64,000 nucleotides of DNA. It comes from Mycobacterium europaeum. GTDB taxonomy: Bacteria; Actinomycetota; Actinomycetes; Mycobacteriales; Mycobacteriaceae. The notes under the pieces were generated by a model. It saw only the letters and a program-made list of their open reading frames with translations, was not told the DNA's origin and searched no databases. A program made the position numbers and the translations under genes. The stretch covers positions 1-64,000 of the forward strand of contig NZ_LQOU01000008.1 of NCBI RefSeq assembly GCF_002102155.1, in the 5' to 3' direction. Of the stretch, positions 21,019-29,293 are shown piece after piece. Each line of letters starts with the position of its first letter. The first letter of the stretch is position 1.

Positions 21019-21122
21019 CCTTTTGTGACAATTTGCATGACACTTTGAGGTCGGGAAATCGGTCCTATCCGCGCCGTGCGGACGCCGCCACTGGCGAGCC
21101 TTGGACCGAGAGGGGGCCAGAA

Positions 21123-21374
21123 ATGCTGAATCTCAAGAAACTCGCAGGTAAGGCCGCGGTCGCCGGCGCGTTGGGCGCGGCGGCGTTCGGTCTCGGTACC
21201 GGTGTGGCGCAGGCCCACCCGGGACCGTGGCCTCCGCCGGTTCCGCCGGGTCCGCACGTCGTCGACAATGGCCATTTGAATCCGCTGCCGCCTGGGCAAG
21301 TCAAGCAAATCTGCCCCTGGCAGGCGCCGCCCGGCCATTGGGTGGGTGGCCCGCACGGCGTTCCCTGCACCTGA
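21123..21374 (+). CDS. Small secreted proline-rich mycobacterial protein
   Basis: An 83-residue exported protein. The signal peptide runs through KLAGKAAVAGALGAAAFGLGTGVAQA, with cleavage expected before HPGPWPPP. The mature part is Pro/His/Trp-rich with two cysteines (Cys71-like in ICPW and the penultimate residue). Similar small proteins with this same leader are common in mycobacteria and have no known function. GAGGGGG precedes the ATG. The upstream SigF-type promoter suggests stress or stationary-phase expression. Confidence 0.75.
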   Translation: MLNLKKLAGKAAVAGALGAAAFGLGTGVAQAHPGPWPPPVPPGPHVVDNGHLNPLPPGQVKQICPWQAPPGHWVGGPHGVPCT

Positions 21375-21406
21375 TGGCGTGACCCGCTGACGGCGGGTGT
21401 GACCAG

Positions 21407-22051
21407 TCAGGTTGGCCGGCCGGCCAGTTGGGCCAGGCGCGCAGCGCCTTCGGCCGTTTGGGTGGTCAGCGCGATGCGCCCGGAAGTGACCTGTTCCTCG
21501 ATGATCGGCGCCTCGATGACGAGATCATCGCGGACGAAGGCCACATGGTCTTGCAGGTGCGCGCCGGTGTATGAGGCCCACGCGGCCGCCGACGACGGGT
21601 CCAGGATCAGCGTCACGCCGTAGAAGCCGGCGGTCAGCGACTTGGGTGGGTCCACGTGTATCAGCCCCAGCTGCATCGTCTCCGGGCCGAGCATGTACAA
21701 GGTCGTCCGCCCGATGTCGCAGGTGGTGAGCGCATCGGTCGGCGCGGCGGGGTGATTCGGGTCGGTGGCCGGGCACTTCTGCGGGCTGGCCGGTTGCGAT
21801 TTGTTGACCGGGCGGACCGGCAGCGGCGCGATCTTCACGCTGGGCGCAACCGGCGCGGCCGGTGCCGCGGTGGTGGGTGTCGCGGTGGTGGTCGACGGGT
21901 GCGCGGCTTGGTGCCGCGCCGCATGGCAGCCGCACGTCAACGCGCCGAGCAGACCGCCGCATGCCAGCCAAGCGGCCGTGATGCGGAATCGGCCCCGAGC
22001 GGGGCGGCGCGACACCGCCCGCGCTTCTTCACCAATCCGGCGTCGAGTCAT
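21407..22051 (-). CDS. Exported protein with a SecD P1-head-like domain
   Basis: A 214-residue protein. After a basic N-terminus there is one hydrophobic segment (ITAAWLACGGLLGALTCGC) ending in two cysteines, but no canonical lipobox, so lipidation is uncertain. A Thr/Pro/Ala linker follows. The C-terminal block VIEAPIIEEQVTSGRIALTT lines up with the SecD/SecF P1-head consensus (VxSAPxINEPIxxGxGxIxG). It is not a translocase itself, since the membrane domain is missing. It probably acts outside the membrane; its role is unknown. Confidence 0.65.
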   Translation of the reverse strand: MTRRRIGEEARAVSRRPARGRFRITAAWLACGGLLGALTCGCHAARHQAAHPSTTTATPTTAAPAAPVAPSVKIAPLPVRPVNKSQPASPQKCPATDPNHPAAPTDALTTCDIGRTTLYMLGPETMQLGLIHVDPPKSLTAGFYGVTLILDPSSAAAWASYTGAHLQDHVAFVRDDLVIEAPIIEEQVTSGRIALTTQTAEGAARLAQLAGRPT

Positions 22052-22109
22052 CCGGCCATTCTTCCAGTCCAGGACGCCTCGCCATGGCCGTCACACGGCT
22101 CTTTACCGA

Positions 22110-22126
22110 CACTACGAATATAGAGT
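22110..22126. promoter_or_regulatory. TetR operator copy A
   Basis: CACTACGAATATAGAGT lies 24 bases before the TetR start at 22151. It shares 14 of 17 positions with the sequence at 22906-22922 before the P450. The underlying palindrome is CTCTA-N6-TAGAG, with one mismatch here. Confidence 0.7.
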
Positions 22127-22150
22127 AGCGTCTCGACCGGAGAGGACGTC

Positions 22151-22831
22151 ATGGACAAACGCCGAAAGCCTAATCCCGGTGAGCGCCGCCGCGACTTGTG
22201 TGATGCGGCGATTCAGTTGTTGGCCGACGACGGGACCAAGGGACTGAGCCATCTCAAGGTGGACCGCAAGGCGGGGGTGCCCGACGGGACGACGTCGTTC
22301 TATTTCCGCACCCGCTCGGCGCTCCTGCGGGCCGTGGCCGAGCGCCTCGCCGAACTGGATCTCGCCGATCTGCAGTCCGTCGCCGACGACGCCGACGGCC
22401 GCGGGGACAACCCGTCGCCCTCGCGGCTGTCGCAGGTGGTCATCCGATCCGGCAACGAGCCGCAACTGTTCCGGACCAAGGCGCGCTACGAGCTGACCAT
22501 GCAGGCCGCCCGCGACCCGGCGCTGGCCGCCATCCTGCAGCGGGCCACCGACGAATTCACCAAGCTGCACCGCGAGATCTTGGTCCAACTCATGCCGCAC
22601 GGTGCGGACCTGGACCCCGCCGTGGTCGAGGATCTGAGCAATGTGACGCTGACGTTCATCAACGGTCTGCTGGTGCGGTTCGCGCACGGTGACCGGATCG
22701 TCGACACTCCCGAGCAACTCGACGGGATCCTTTCGGCCGTCGCAGCCGGCATCCTGCGCAGCCCGTACCAGGGCCGGCTGACCGAGACGGCCGGACAGCG
22801 CCCGCCGCGGCCGGCCACGGCGATCGGGTGA
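22151..22831 (+). CDS. TetR-family regulator of the P450 cluster
   Basis: A 226-residue TetR protein. The helix-turn-helix spans about residues 20-60 (LSHLKVDRKAGVPDGTTSFYFRTRSALLRAV). The rest is a helical ligand-binding and dimerisation domain. Matching operator-like sites before this gene and before the P450 indicate that it controls both itself and the cluster that follows. The effector is unknown but is likely a cluster substrate. Confidence 0.87.
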   Translation: MDKRRKPNPGERRRDLCDAAIQLLADDGTKGLSHLKVDRKAGVPDGTTSFYFRTRSALLRAVAERLAELDLADLQSVADDADGRGDNPSPSRLSQVVIRSGNEPQLFRTKARYELTMQAARDPALAAILQRATDEFTKLHREILVQLMPHGADLDPAVVEDLSNVTLTFINGLLVRFAHGDRIVDTPEQLDGILSAVAAGILRSPYQGRLTETAGQRPPRPATAIG

Positions 22832-23093
22832 CCAGGACCGGCCATGCGCGCAATGGCGGCGGGTCGTGCGGCACGGGGTCTTGCCAGAGCATGGGCGTTA
22901 TGGTTCTCTACGAGAATAGAGTTACGGCAGGCTGACGGGTGGATTTCGACCCGGCCGGTGCGTATCTCGCAGCAACGCAATTAAGCGGAGTGTACAAATT
23001 GCCCGAACCGGATCCGGCGCTGCAACACTGGCAGCGCGAGCGCTGCTCAGGCGGTACGGATGGCCCGGAAACGGCGGCCCTAGGAGGGGATTC
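22832..23093. other. Intergenic region before the P450
   Basis: A 262-base gap holding operator copy B at 22906-22922 and a ribosome site AGGAGGGG at 23082-23089 for the P450. AGTGTACAA at 22989-22997 also occurs in the desaturase operator region. No gene is supported. Confidence 0.5.
22906..22922. promoter_or_regulatory. TetR operator copy B, before the P450
   Basis: CTCTACGAGAATAGAGT contains the perfect inverted repeat CTCTA-N6-TAGAG and matches the site at 22110-22126. It is 171 bases before the P450 start, so a leader of over 100 bases or a second promoter is implied. Confidence 0.7.
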
Positions 23094-24299
23094 GTGACGA
23101 CGAGCATCGACAGCCATGTGCGATTCGACCCGTACGACGTCGACCTCATCGCCGACCCGTACCCGATGTTCGCGCGTCTGCGCGAAGAAGCGCCGCTTTA
23201 TTACAACGCCGAATACGACTTTTTCGCGGTAAGCCGGTATGCCGACGTGAACAAAGCGCTCGTCGACCACGCGACTTTCAGCTCCGCCCGGGGCGCAATT
23301 CTGGAATTGATCAAGGCCAACCTCGAGATTCCCTCGGGGATGCTGATCTTCGAAGACCCGCCGATTCACGACGTGCACCGCAAGTTGTTGTCGCGCATGT
23401 TCACCCCACGACGGATCGCGTCGCTCGAGCCGATGATTCGCGACTACTGCGCCCAGCTCCTGGATCCGCTGGTCGGCTCGGGCCACTTCGACTTCGTCGC
23501 CGACCTCGGCGCACTGATGCCGATGAAGGTCATCAGCTCGCTGCTGGGCATCCCCGAAGACGACCAGGTGTACATCCGGGACCGGGGCAACGCCCAGCTG
23601 CGCACCGAGGCGGGCAAGCCGATGGATGCCGCCCAGCACGGCCTGTCGGTGGGCGAGCAGTTCGAGGCCTACATCGACTGGCGCGCCGACCACCCGTCCG
23701 ATGACATCATGACCGAGCTGCTCAACGTCGAGTTCGTCGACGAGACCGGCACCACGCGGCGGCTCACCCGCGACGAGATCCTCGTCTACCTCAACGTCGT
23801 GGCCGGCGCGGGCAACGAGACCACGACCCGGCTGATCGGTTGGGCCGGAAAGGTTCTCGCCGAGTACCCCGACCAGCGTCGCGACCTCGTCGCACGCCCC
23901 GAACTGATCCCGCAGGCGATCGAGGAGTTGCTGCGCTACGAGCCGCCCGCCCCCCACGTTTCGCGGTATGTGACCCGCGACGTCGAGCTCTACGGCCAAA
24001 CAGTTCCCGAGGGCAGCGTGATGATGATGCTCATCGGTGCGGCCTGCCGTGACGAACGCCAATTCGGGCCCGACGCCGGCGATTTCAACATCCACCGGAC
24101 GGTCCGCCCCCACCTCACCTTCAGTGTGGGCACCCACTTCTGCCTGGGGTCGGCGCTCGCGCGCCTGGAGGGCCGGGTCGCGCTGGAAGAGATCTTGAAG
24201 CGATTCCCCGGGTGGGAGGTCGACCTGGCAAGTGCCACGTTGAGCCCGACCTCGACCGTGCGGGGCTGGGAGTGCATGCCGGCTCTGGTGCCCAGATGA
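23094..24299 (+). CDS. Cytochrome P450
   Basis: A 401-residue soluble bacterial P450. The oxygen-activation motif AGAGNETT is at 237-244, ExxR at 278-281, and the haem-binding segment FSVGTHFCLG has the thiolate Cys350. The GTG at 23094 has AGGAGGGG upstream. It overlaps the mycofactocin-type SDR by four bases (ATGA), which suggests that its alcohol product is oxidised next. The subfamily and substrate cannot be assigned from sequence alone. Confidence 0.93.
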   Translation: MTTSIDSHVRFDPYDVDLIADPYPMFARLREEAPLYYNAEYDFFAVSRYADVNKALVDHATFSSARGAILELIKANLEIPSGMLIFEDPPIHDVHRKLLSRMFTPRRIASLEPMIRDYCAQLLDPLVGSGHFDFVADLGALMPMKVISSLLGIPEDDQVYIRDRGNAQLRTEAGKPMDAAQHGLSVGEQFEAYIDWRADHPSDDIMTELLNVEFVDETGTTRRLTRDEILVYLNVVAGAGNETTTRLIGWAGKVLAEYPDQRRDLVARPELIPQAIEELLRYEPPAPHVSRYVTRDVELYGQTVPEGSVMMMLIGAACRDERQFGPDAGDFNIHRTVRPHLTFSVGTHFCLGSALARLEGRVALEEILKRFPGWEVDLASATLSPTSTVRGWECMPALVPR

Positions 24300-25132
24300 C
24301 CGGCCGCGTCGAGGGGAAGGTCGCCTTCATCAGCGGCGCCGCCCGGGGCCAGGGCCGCAGCCACGCGGTGTGCCTGGCTCAGGAGGGCGCCGACATCATC
24401 GCCATCGACGTCTGCGGGCCGATCGAAAACCTGGCCTATCCTCACTCGACGCCGGAAGATCTGGCCGAGACGGCCGAGCTGGTGAAGGCCCAGGACCGTC
24501 GCATCGTCACCGCGCAGGTGGACGTCCGCGACTACCAAGCGCTGAAATCCGCGGTGGACGGCGGAGTGGAACAACTCGGGCGGCTCGACATCATCGTCGC
24601 GAACGCGGGCGTGGGTACCGACGGCAGGAAACTGCACAAGATCCGCGAGGACGTCTGGCAGGACATGATCGACATCAATCTGACGGGCGTCTGGCACACG
24701 GTCAAAGCCGCCGTCCCGCACGTGCTCTCGGGTGGGCGGGGCGGATCGATCGTGCTGACCAGCTCCGTCGGCGGGCGCAAGGCCTACCCCAACACCGGCC
24801 ACTACATCGCGGCCAAACACGCCGTCATCGGTTTGATGCGTTCCTTCGCCGTGGAACTGGGCCAGCACATGATCCGTGTCAATGCGGTACTGCCCACCCA
24901 GGTCAGCACCACGATGGTGATGAACGACAATACGTATCGGCTGTTTCGCCCGGATCTGGAAAACCCGGGACCGGACGACTTCGCCCCCATTTCCCAGATG
25001 ATGCACACCCTGCCCGTCCCCTGGGTGGAAGCCGCGGACATCAGCAACGCGGTGCTGTTCCTCGCCTCTGACGAATCCCGTTATGTCACCGGCGTTTCGC
25101 TCCCCGTCGACGCGGGCAGCTTGCTCAAATAG
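24296..25132 (+). CDS. Mycofactocin-coupled SDR-family oxidoreductase
   Basis: A 278-residue SDR with the distinctive signature of the mycofactocin-dependent group: GAARGQGRSHAV at the glycine motif, an enlarged loop (about 40-60), PTQVSTTMVMN and a C-terminal GVSLPVDAG. The catalytic Tyr-Lys lies in HYIAAKHA. Members hold NAD(H) tightly and pass electrons to the peptide-derived cofactor mycofactocin. It overlaps the P450 stop. A second member is at 59843-60715. Confidence 0.88.
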   Translation: MTGRVEGKVAFISGAARGQGRSHAVCLAQEGADIIAIDVCGPIENLAYPHSTPEDLAETAELVKAQDRRIVTAQVDVRDYQALKSAVDGGVEQLGRLDIIVANAGVGTDGRKLHKIREDVWQDMIDINLTGVWHTVKAAVPHVLSGGRGGSIVLTSSVGGRKAYPNTGHYIAAKHAVIGLMRSFAVELGQHMIRVNAVLPTQVSTTMVMNDNTYRLFRPDLENPGPDDFAPISQMMHTLPVPWVEAADISNAVLFLASDESRYVTGVSLPVDAGSLLK

Positions 25133-25162
25133 GCGCAAATTCAAGAGAAGTTGGAGAAGACC

Positions 25163-26131
25163 ATGCCCGAATACGACTACGAAGAAATGAAGAAGGAAGC
25201 CGAGCAGTACATCAAGTTCGAGAAGGACAAGAAGAACCGGATCGCCTACATCACCTTCAACCGCCCCGAGGAACTCAACTCCACCACCTTGGGCATGCGG
25301 CAGAACTACGCCGACCTGATCCACAAGTGCAACGTCGACGACGACGTCAAGGTCGTCGTGATCCGCGGGGAGGGTGAGGATTTCGGAAGCGGCGGCGATC
25401 TGCCCGAGCAGCGCGGAATGCTGGAGAACCCGGGGATGCCGCTGCTGCACGAGCTGGCGATCAACGACGACGACGTCAAGTACCCGCCCGGCGGGTCCTA
25501 CCGCTACCTGTCCACGGTCACCGACTTCTACGCGAAGGCCCGCGCCGGGAACCGCCCGCTGCAGGAGCTGCGCAAGATCAGCATCATCGAGGCCAAGGGC
25601 TACTGCTACGGCTGGCACTTCTACCAGGCCGGCGACGCCGACCTGGTGGTCTCCTCCGACGACGCCCTGTTCGGGCACCCGGCCTTCCGCTACGTGGGCT
25701 GGGGACCGCGGCTGTGGTGGTGGGCCGAGACGATGGGGCTGCGCAAGTTCTCCGAAATGCTGTTCACCGGTCGGCCGTTCACCGCGAAAGAGATGTACGA
25801 GTGCGGCTTCGTCAACAGCGTGGTGCCCCGGGAGAAGCTGGAAGACGAGACGCTGAAGTACGCGATGGCGTGTTCGCGCTCCCGGCCGACCGACACGGTC
25901 GCGGTGCAGAAGACCTTCCTCGAGCTCTACAAGCAGCACAAGGGCGAGTACTTCGGCAGCCTGCTCACCGGCATGGTCGAGGGCATGCTCCCGATGATCG
26001 CCAACGACGCGGAAGAGGTCGACCTGACCGCGGGCACCTTCGAGAAGGGCCTCAACAATGTGGTCAAGGACAACGACCTGAACTTCCCGCCGGAGTGGCG
26101 CCTGAGCCGCTCCGGACGCGCGAAGCCCTGA
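25163..26131 (+). CDS. Crotonase-fold protein without the catalytic glutamates
   Basis: A 322-residue member of the enoyl-CoA hydratase superfamily with a normal oxyanion-hole region (FGSGGDL). The two glutamates of true hydratases (Glu144 and Glu164 in rat) are replaced by Tyr154 (in GYCYGWHFYQ) and Ala174 (in FGHPAF), at the correct 20-residue spacing. It is therefore unlikely to hydrate enoyl-CoA and may break a C-C bond. There is a charged, aromatic N-terminal extension. ATG at 25163 is used because GGAGA precedes it; 25151 is an alternative. Confidence 0.85.
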   Translation: MPEYDYEEMKKEAEQYIKFEKDKKNRIAYITFNRPEELNSTTLGMRQNYADLIHKCNVDDDVKVVVIRGEGEDFGSGGDLPEQRGMLENPGMPLLHELAINDDDVKYPPGGSYRYLSTVTDFYAKARAGNRPLQELRKISIIEAKGYCYGWHFYQAGDADLVVSSDDALFGHPAFRYVGWGPRLWWWAETMGLRKFSEMLFTGRPFTAKEMYECGFVNSVVPREKLEDETLKYAMACSRSRPTDTVAVQKTFLELYKQHKGEYFGSLLTGMVEGMLPMIANDAEEVDLTAGTFEKGLNNVVKDNDLNFPPEWRLSRSGRAKP

Positions 26132-26150
26132 CCGTGTTGGACGGGCTGGC

Positions 26151-28496
26151 GTGTCGGCGCTGACGGGTTTTCGGGTCGTTGAGCTGGCCGGGTCCGTCGC
26201 GGGAGAGTACTGCGGAAAGCTGTTGGCGGACTTCGGCGCCGAGGTCATCAAGATCGAGGCGCCGGGGTGCGGCAGCCCGACGCGGGCGATGGCGCCCATG
26301 GTGGCGGACGGGTGCGACGGAAGCGCGCTGTTCGCCTACCTGAACACCAACAAACGGTCGGCCGTGCTGGATCTCCGCTCCGAGGACGACGTCGAGACCG
26401 TCCATCGGCTCATCGGCGGCGCGGACGCCGTCATCGACGACGGTGCCATTGATCGGGCGGCCGGCTGGCCGCAGCGGCATCCGGATGTGGTGTTCTGCTC
26501 GATCACGCCATTCGGTCGGGACGCCCCTCGCGAGTTCGCCAATGCCAGGAGCATCAACGTCTTTCATGCCAGCGGCTGGGGGCACCACACGCCCAGCCAC
26601 CCCGACCTTGCCAAGCCGCCATTGCAGGGGCCCGGCCGATTCCTGGCCGACTACGAGGCGGGATTGGACGCCGCGCTCTGCGTGGCGGCGTCGCTGTTCG
26701 GGCGCCTGCACGGCGGCCGCGGCGACTCCATCGACGTCTCCGCGCATGCCGTGCTGGTTTCCCGCGCGGACTGCATCCTCGGCCGGTTCGTCACGGGCGA
26801 GGCGACGGCCGCGGGCCACCGCGGTGACTACGATCAGGCCGGCCCGGCAGCGTTTTTCGCATGCGCCGACGGGTTCGTGTACCTGTACATGACGAGCCGC
26901 GCCCACTGGCTGGGCGTGAAAGGACTCATGGGACAGCCGGACTGGCTGGACGCGTTCGAAGATGACTGGCTGGAATTCTCCGTCACCGCGGAAAAGGTCG
27001 CCGCATTCCGGCGGGGCTTCGCGGCGTGGGTCCGCGACCGCGCCAAGGAGGCGACGTCCGAGGACGCTCAGCGCCTGGGCGTGCCGCTGGTTCCGGTGAA
27101 CGGCGCCGCCGACCTGCACGCGTCACCGCAATACCGTCACCGCGGTTTCTTCCAGCGGGTCGATCACCCGGTGCTCGGCAACGCGGCATATCCGACGGTG
27201 CCGTACGCGTTCAGCGCGTCACCGGCCCGGATCACCTCGGCCGCACCCACTCTCGGCCAGCACACCGGGCCGGTGCTGGACTGCATCGGCTCCCCGCGCC
27301 CACGGCCGCGCGCCCAGGCCGCGCAACTCAAACCGGCCAGGGAATCGCGCGGTGGGCCGCTCGAAGGGGTGCGGGTCGTCGAGCTCACCAAGGTATGGGC
27401 CGGCCCCTACGCGGGCAAGCTGCTGGCGATGCTGGGCGCCGAAGTCATCAAGATCGAGACCGCGGGCAGCCCGGAGGAGATGCGGGCCTACGGCGGCACC
27501 GACATCAACCACGCGCCCTACTTCCTGAGCATCAACCCCGAAATCCTCAGCGTGGATCTCGATATCAAGTCCGCCGACGGTATGGCGCGGTTGCGCGAGC
27601 TGATCGCCCGCAGCGACATCGTGATCAACAATTTGCGCCCGGGCGCGATGGAACGCCAGGGCCTGGGATATGCGCAGTTGAGGGAGATCAAGCCGGACAT
27701 CATCTCGGTGTCGATCAAGATGTGGGGCAACGACGGACCGCTGGGCCATCAAACCGGTTACGCGCCATGCTTTGCCGCGCTGGCCGGCCTCGCCCCACTT
27801 GTCGGCTACCGAGGTGGGCCGCCCCTGGGAACGAGCATGCGCTACGGCGATTCGACTGTCGGCGCGGCCGCCGCCTACGCCGCCGTGGTGGCGTTGCTGC
27901 ATCGCGAACTCAGCGGAGCCGGGCAGTTCGTCGACCTCTCGGCGGTGGAAACCCTGTCGTCGATGATCGGCGACCGCCTGCTCGAGGAAGCGTTGACCGG
28001 GCAACGCCTCGAGCCCAACGGCAACGATCACCCCGACCTGTGCCCGCACGGCTGCTACCCGTGCGCGGACGGCGCCTGGATCGCCGTGGCGGTCGCCTGC
28101 GACGCGCAGTGGCAAGCGATGTGCGACGTGCTCGGTGCGGGATCGCTGGCCCGGGAGCCCCGCTACGCCACCATGGCCGGGCGCCGCCAGAACACCGACA
28201 CGCTCGACGCCGACCTCGCGCAACTCACGGCAAGCCACGATGCCGAGCACTTCGCGTATCGCCTGCGCGCGGCCGGGGTCCCCGCGGTCAAGAGCGCTAC
28301 ATCCCTCGATGTGATCGGCGACCAACGACTCTGGGACCGCGAACTGTATCGATTCGTCAGCGATCACCGCGAGGGCCAGCGGCCGATCGTCGGGCCGCCC
28401 TGGCGGATGGCGCGCGGTCAGGCGCGCATCGCCCGCGGCGCACCCGACCTGGGCGAGCACACCGAGTACGTGCTACACGAGATACTGGGCGCATGA
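26151..28496 (+). CDS. Double-domain CaiB/BaiF family III CoA-transferase
   Basis: A 781-residue protein made of two complete family III CoA-transferase domains, about residues 1-385 and 400-781. Both start alike (GFRVVELAGSVAGEY..; GVRVVELTKVWAGPY..) and both keep the catalytic aspartate, Asp167 and Asp567, the equivalents of Asp169 in formyl-CoA transferase. Single-domain members work as interlocked dimers, so this fusion may be an internal heterodimer. It probably moves CoA onto an acid made by the P450/SDR steps. GTG start; overlaps the next SDR by four bases. Confidence 0.9.
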   Translation: MSALTGFRVVELAGSVAGEYCGKLLADFGAEVIKIEAPGCGSPTRAMAPMVADGCDGSALFAYLNTNKRSAVLDLRSEDDVETVHRLIGGADAVIDDGAIDRAAGWPQRHPDVVFCSITPFGRDAPREFANARSINVFHASGWGHHTPSHPDLAKPPLQGPGRFLADYEAGLDAALCVAASLFGRLHGGRGDSIDVSAHAVLVSRADCILGRFVTGEATAAGHRGDYDQAGPAAFFACADGFVYLYMTSRAHWLGVKGLMGQPDWLDAFEDDWLEFSVTAEKVAAFRRGFAAWVRDRAKEATSEDAQRLGVPLVPVNGAADLHASPQYRHRGFFQRVDHPVLGNAAYPTVPYAFSASPARITSAAPTLGQHTGPVLDCIGSPRPRPRAQAAQLKPARESRGGPLEGVRVVELTKVWAGPYAGKLLAMLGAEVIKIETAGSPEEMRAYGGTDINHAPYFLSINPEILSVDLDIKSADGMARLRELIARSDIVINNLRPGAMERQGLGYAQLREIKPDIISVSIKMWGNDGPLGHQTGYAPCFAALAGLAPLVGYRGGPPLGTSMRYGDSTVGAAAAYAAVVALLHRELSGAGQFVDLSAVETLSSMIGDRLLEEALTGQRLEPNGNDHPDLCPHGCYPCADGAWIAVAVACDAQWQAMCDVLGAGSLAREPRYATMAGRRQNTDTLDADLAQLTASHDAEHFAYRLRAAGVPAVKSATSLDVIGDQRLWDRELYRFVSDHREGQRPIVGPPWRMARGQARIARGAPDLGEHTEYVLHEILGA

Positions 28497-29257
28497 CGGG
28501 GACACTCGCACACACCGCGGCGCTGGTGACCGGCGCCAGCAGTGGCATCGGGGCCGCGACGGCCAAAGCACTGGCCGCCGAAGGCGCGGCGGTGGCCCTG
28601 CTCGCACGTCGCGCCGAGCGGCTCGCCGACCTGAAAGCCGATATCGAATCCGCCGGGGGCACAGCGCTCGCCGTGCCGGCCGACGTCACCGACGCCGAGC
28701 AGGTGTCGGCGGCCGTGCAGCGCGCCGTCGGGGAGTTCGGCCGGCTCGACACCGTCGTGAACAACGCCGGGCTGATGCAATCCGGACCCGCGGCCGAGGC
28801 ATCGCTGCGGGATTGGGACGCCATGGTGACGGTCAACGTGCAAGGGGTCCTGTATGTCACCCGCGCCGCACTCCCGCACCTGATCGACGCCGCCGCCGAT
28901 TCCCCGCGCGGTGTCGCCGATCTGGTCACCATCAGTTCGACCGCGGGGTGGGTCGCCCGACCGAACACCGCCGTCTACTCGCTGACGAAATTCGGCGTGA
29001 ACGCCTTCAACGAGGGCATTCGCCAAGAGGTGCTCGGCAAGCGGGTCCGGGTCGGCGTGGTGGGCCCGGGAACGGTCGACACCGAGATCTTCAGCCACCT
29101 CGCCGATTCGTCGCGGGAAGCGTTCGAGCAGCAGACCGCCGGCATGGTCAAGTTGCGCCCGGAAGACATCGCCGATGCGGTGCTGTTCATGGTGACCCGT
29201 GATCGCCGGGTGGCCGTCAACCACATGCTGGTGCGCGCGGCCGAACAAACCTGGTAA
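28493..29257 (+). CDS. Short-chain dehydrogenase/reductase
   Basis: A 254-residue classical SDR with TGASSGIG at about 14-21, NNAG, and YSLTK as the Tyr-Lys pair. LLARRAERL suggests NADP(H). It starts inside the stop of the CoA-transferase gene, so it belongs to the same operon. The substrate is unknown; its place suggests an alcohol or ketone intermediate of the P450 pathway. Confidence 0.87.
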   Translation: MTGTLAHTAALVTGASSGIGAATAKALAAEGAAVALLARRAERLADLKADIESAGGTALAVPADVTDAEQVSAAVQRAVGEFGRLDTVVNNAGLMQSGPAAEASLRDWDAMVTVNVQGVLYVTRAALPHLIDAAADSPRGVADLVTISSTAGWVARPNTAVYSLTKFGVNAFNEGIRQEVLGKRVRVGVVGPGTVDTEIFSHLADSSREAFEQQTAGMVKLRPEDIADAVLFMVTRDRRVAVNHMLVRAAEQTW

Positions 29258-29293
29258 GCCATTGACTTCTCAGCCATTGACTCAGCCATTGAC
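29257..29293 (+). repeat. Three copies of AGCCATTGAC around a start site
   Basis: The 10-mer occurs at 29257-29266, 29272-29281 and 29284-29293. Spacings of 15 and 12 bases keep the frame and encode repeated Pro-Leu-Thr. Each copy carries a possible TTG start (29262, 29277, 29289) for the following gene. Confidence 0.8.

Noticed and set aside
23990..26299. A 769-codon minus-strand frame opposite the P450, SDR and crotonase genes
   Set aside because: It is antisense to three well-identified genes and its translation has no recognisable domain; it is the usual open antisense frame of high-GC coding DNA.
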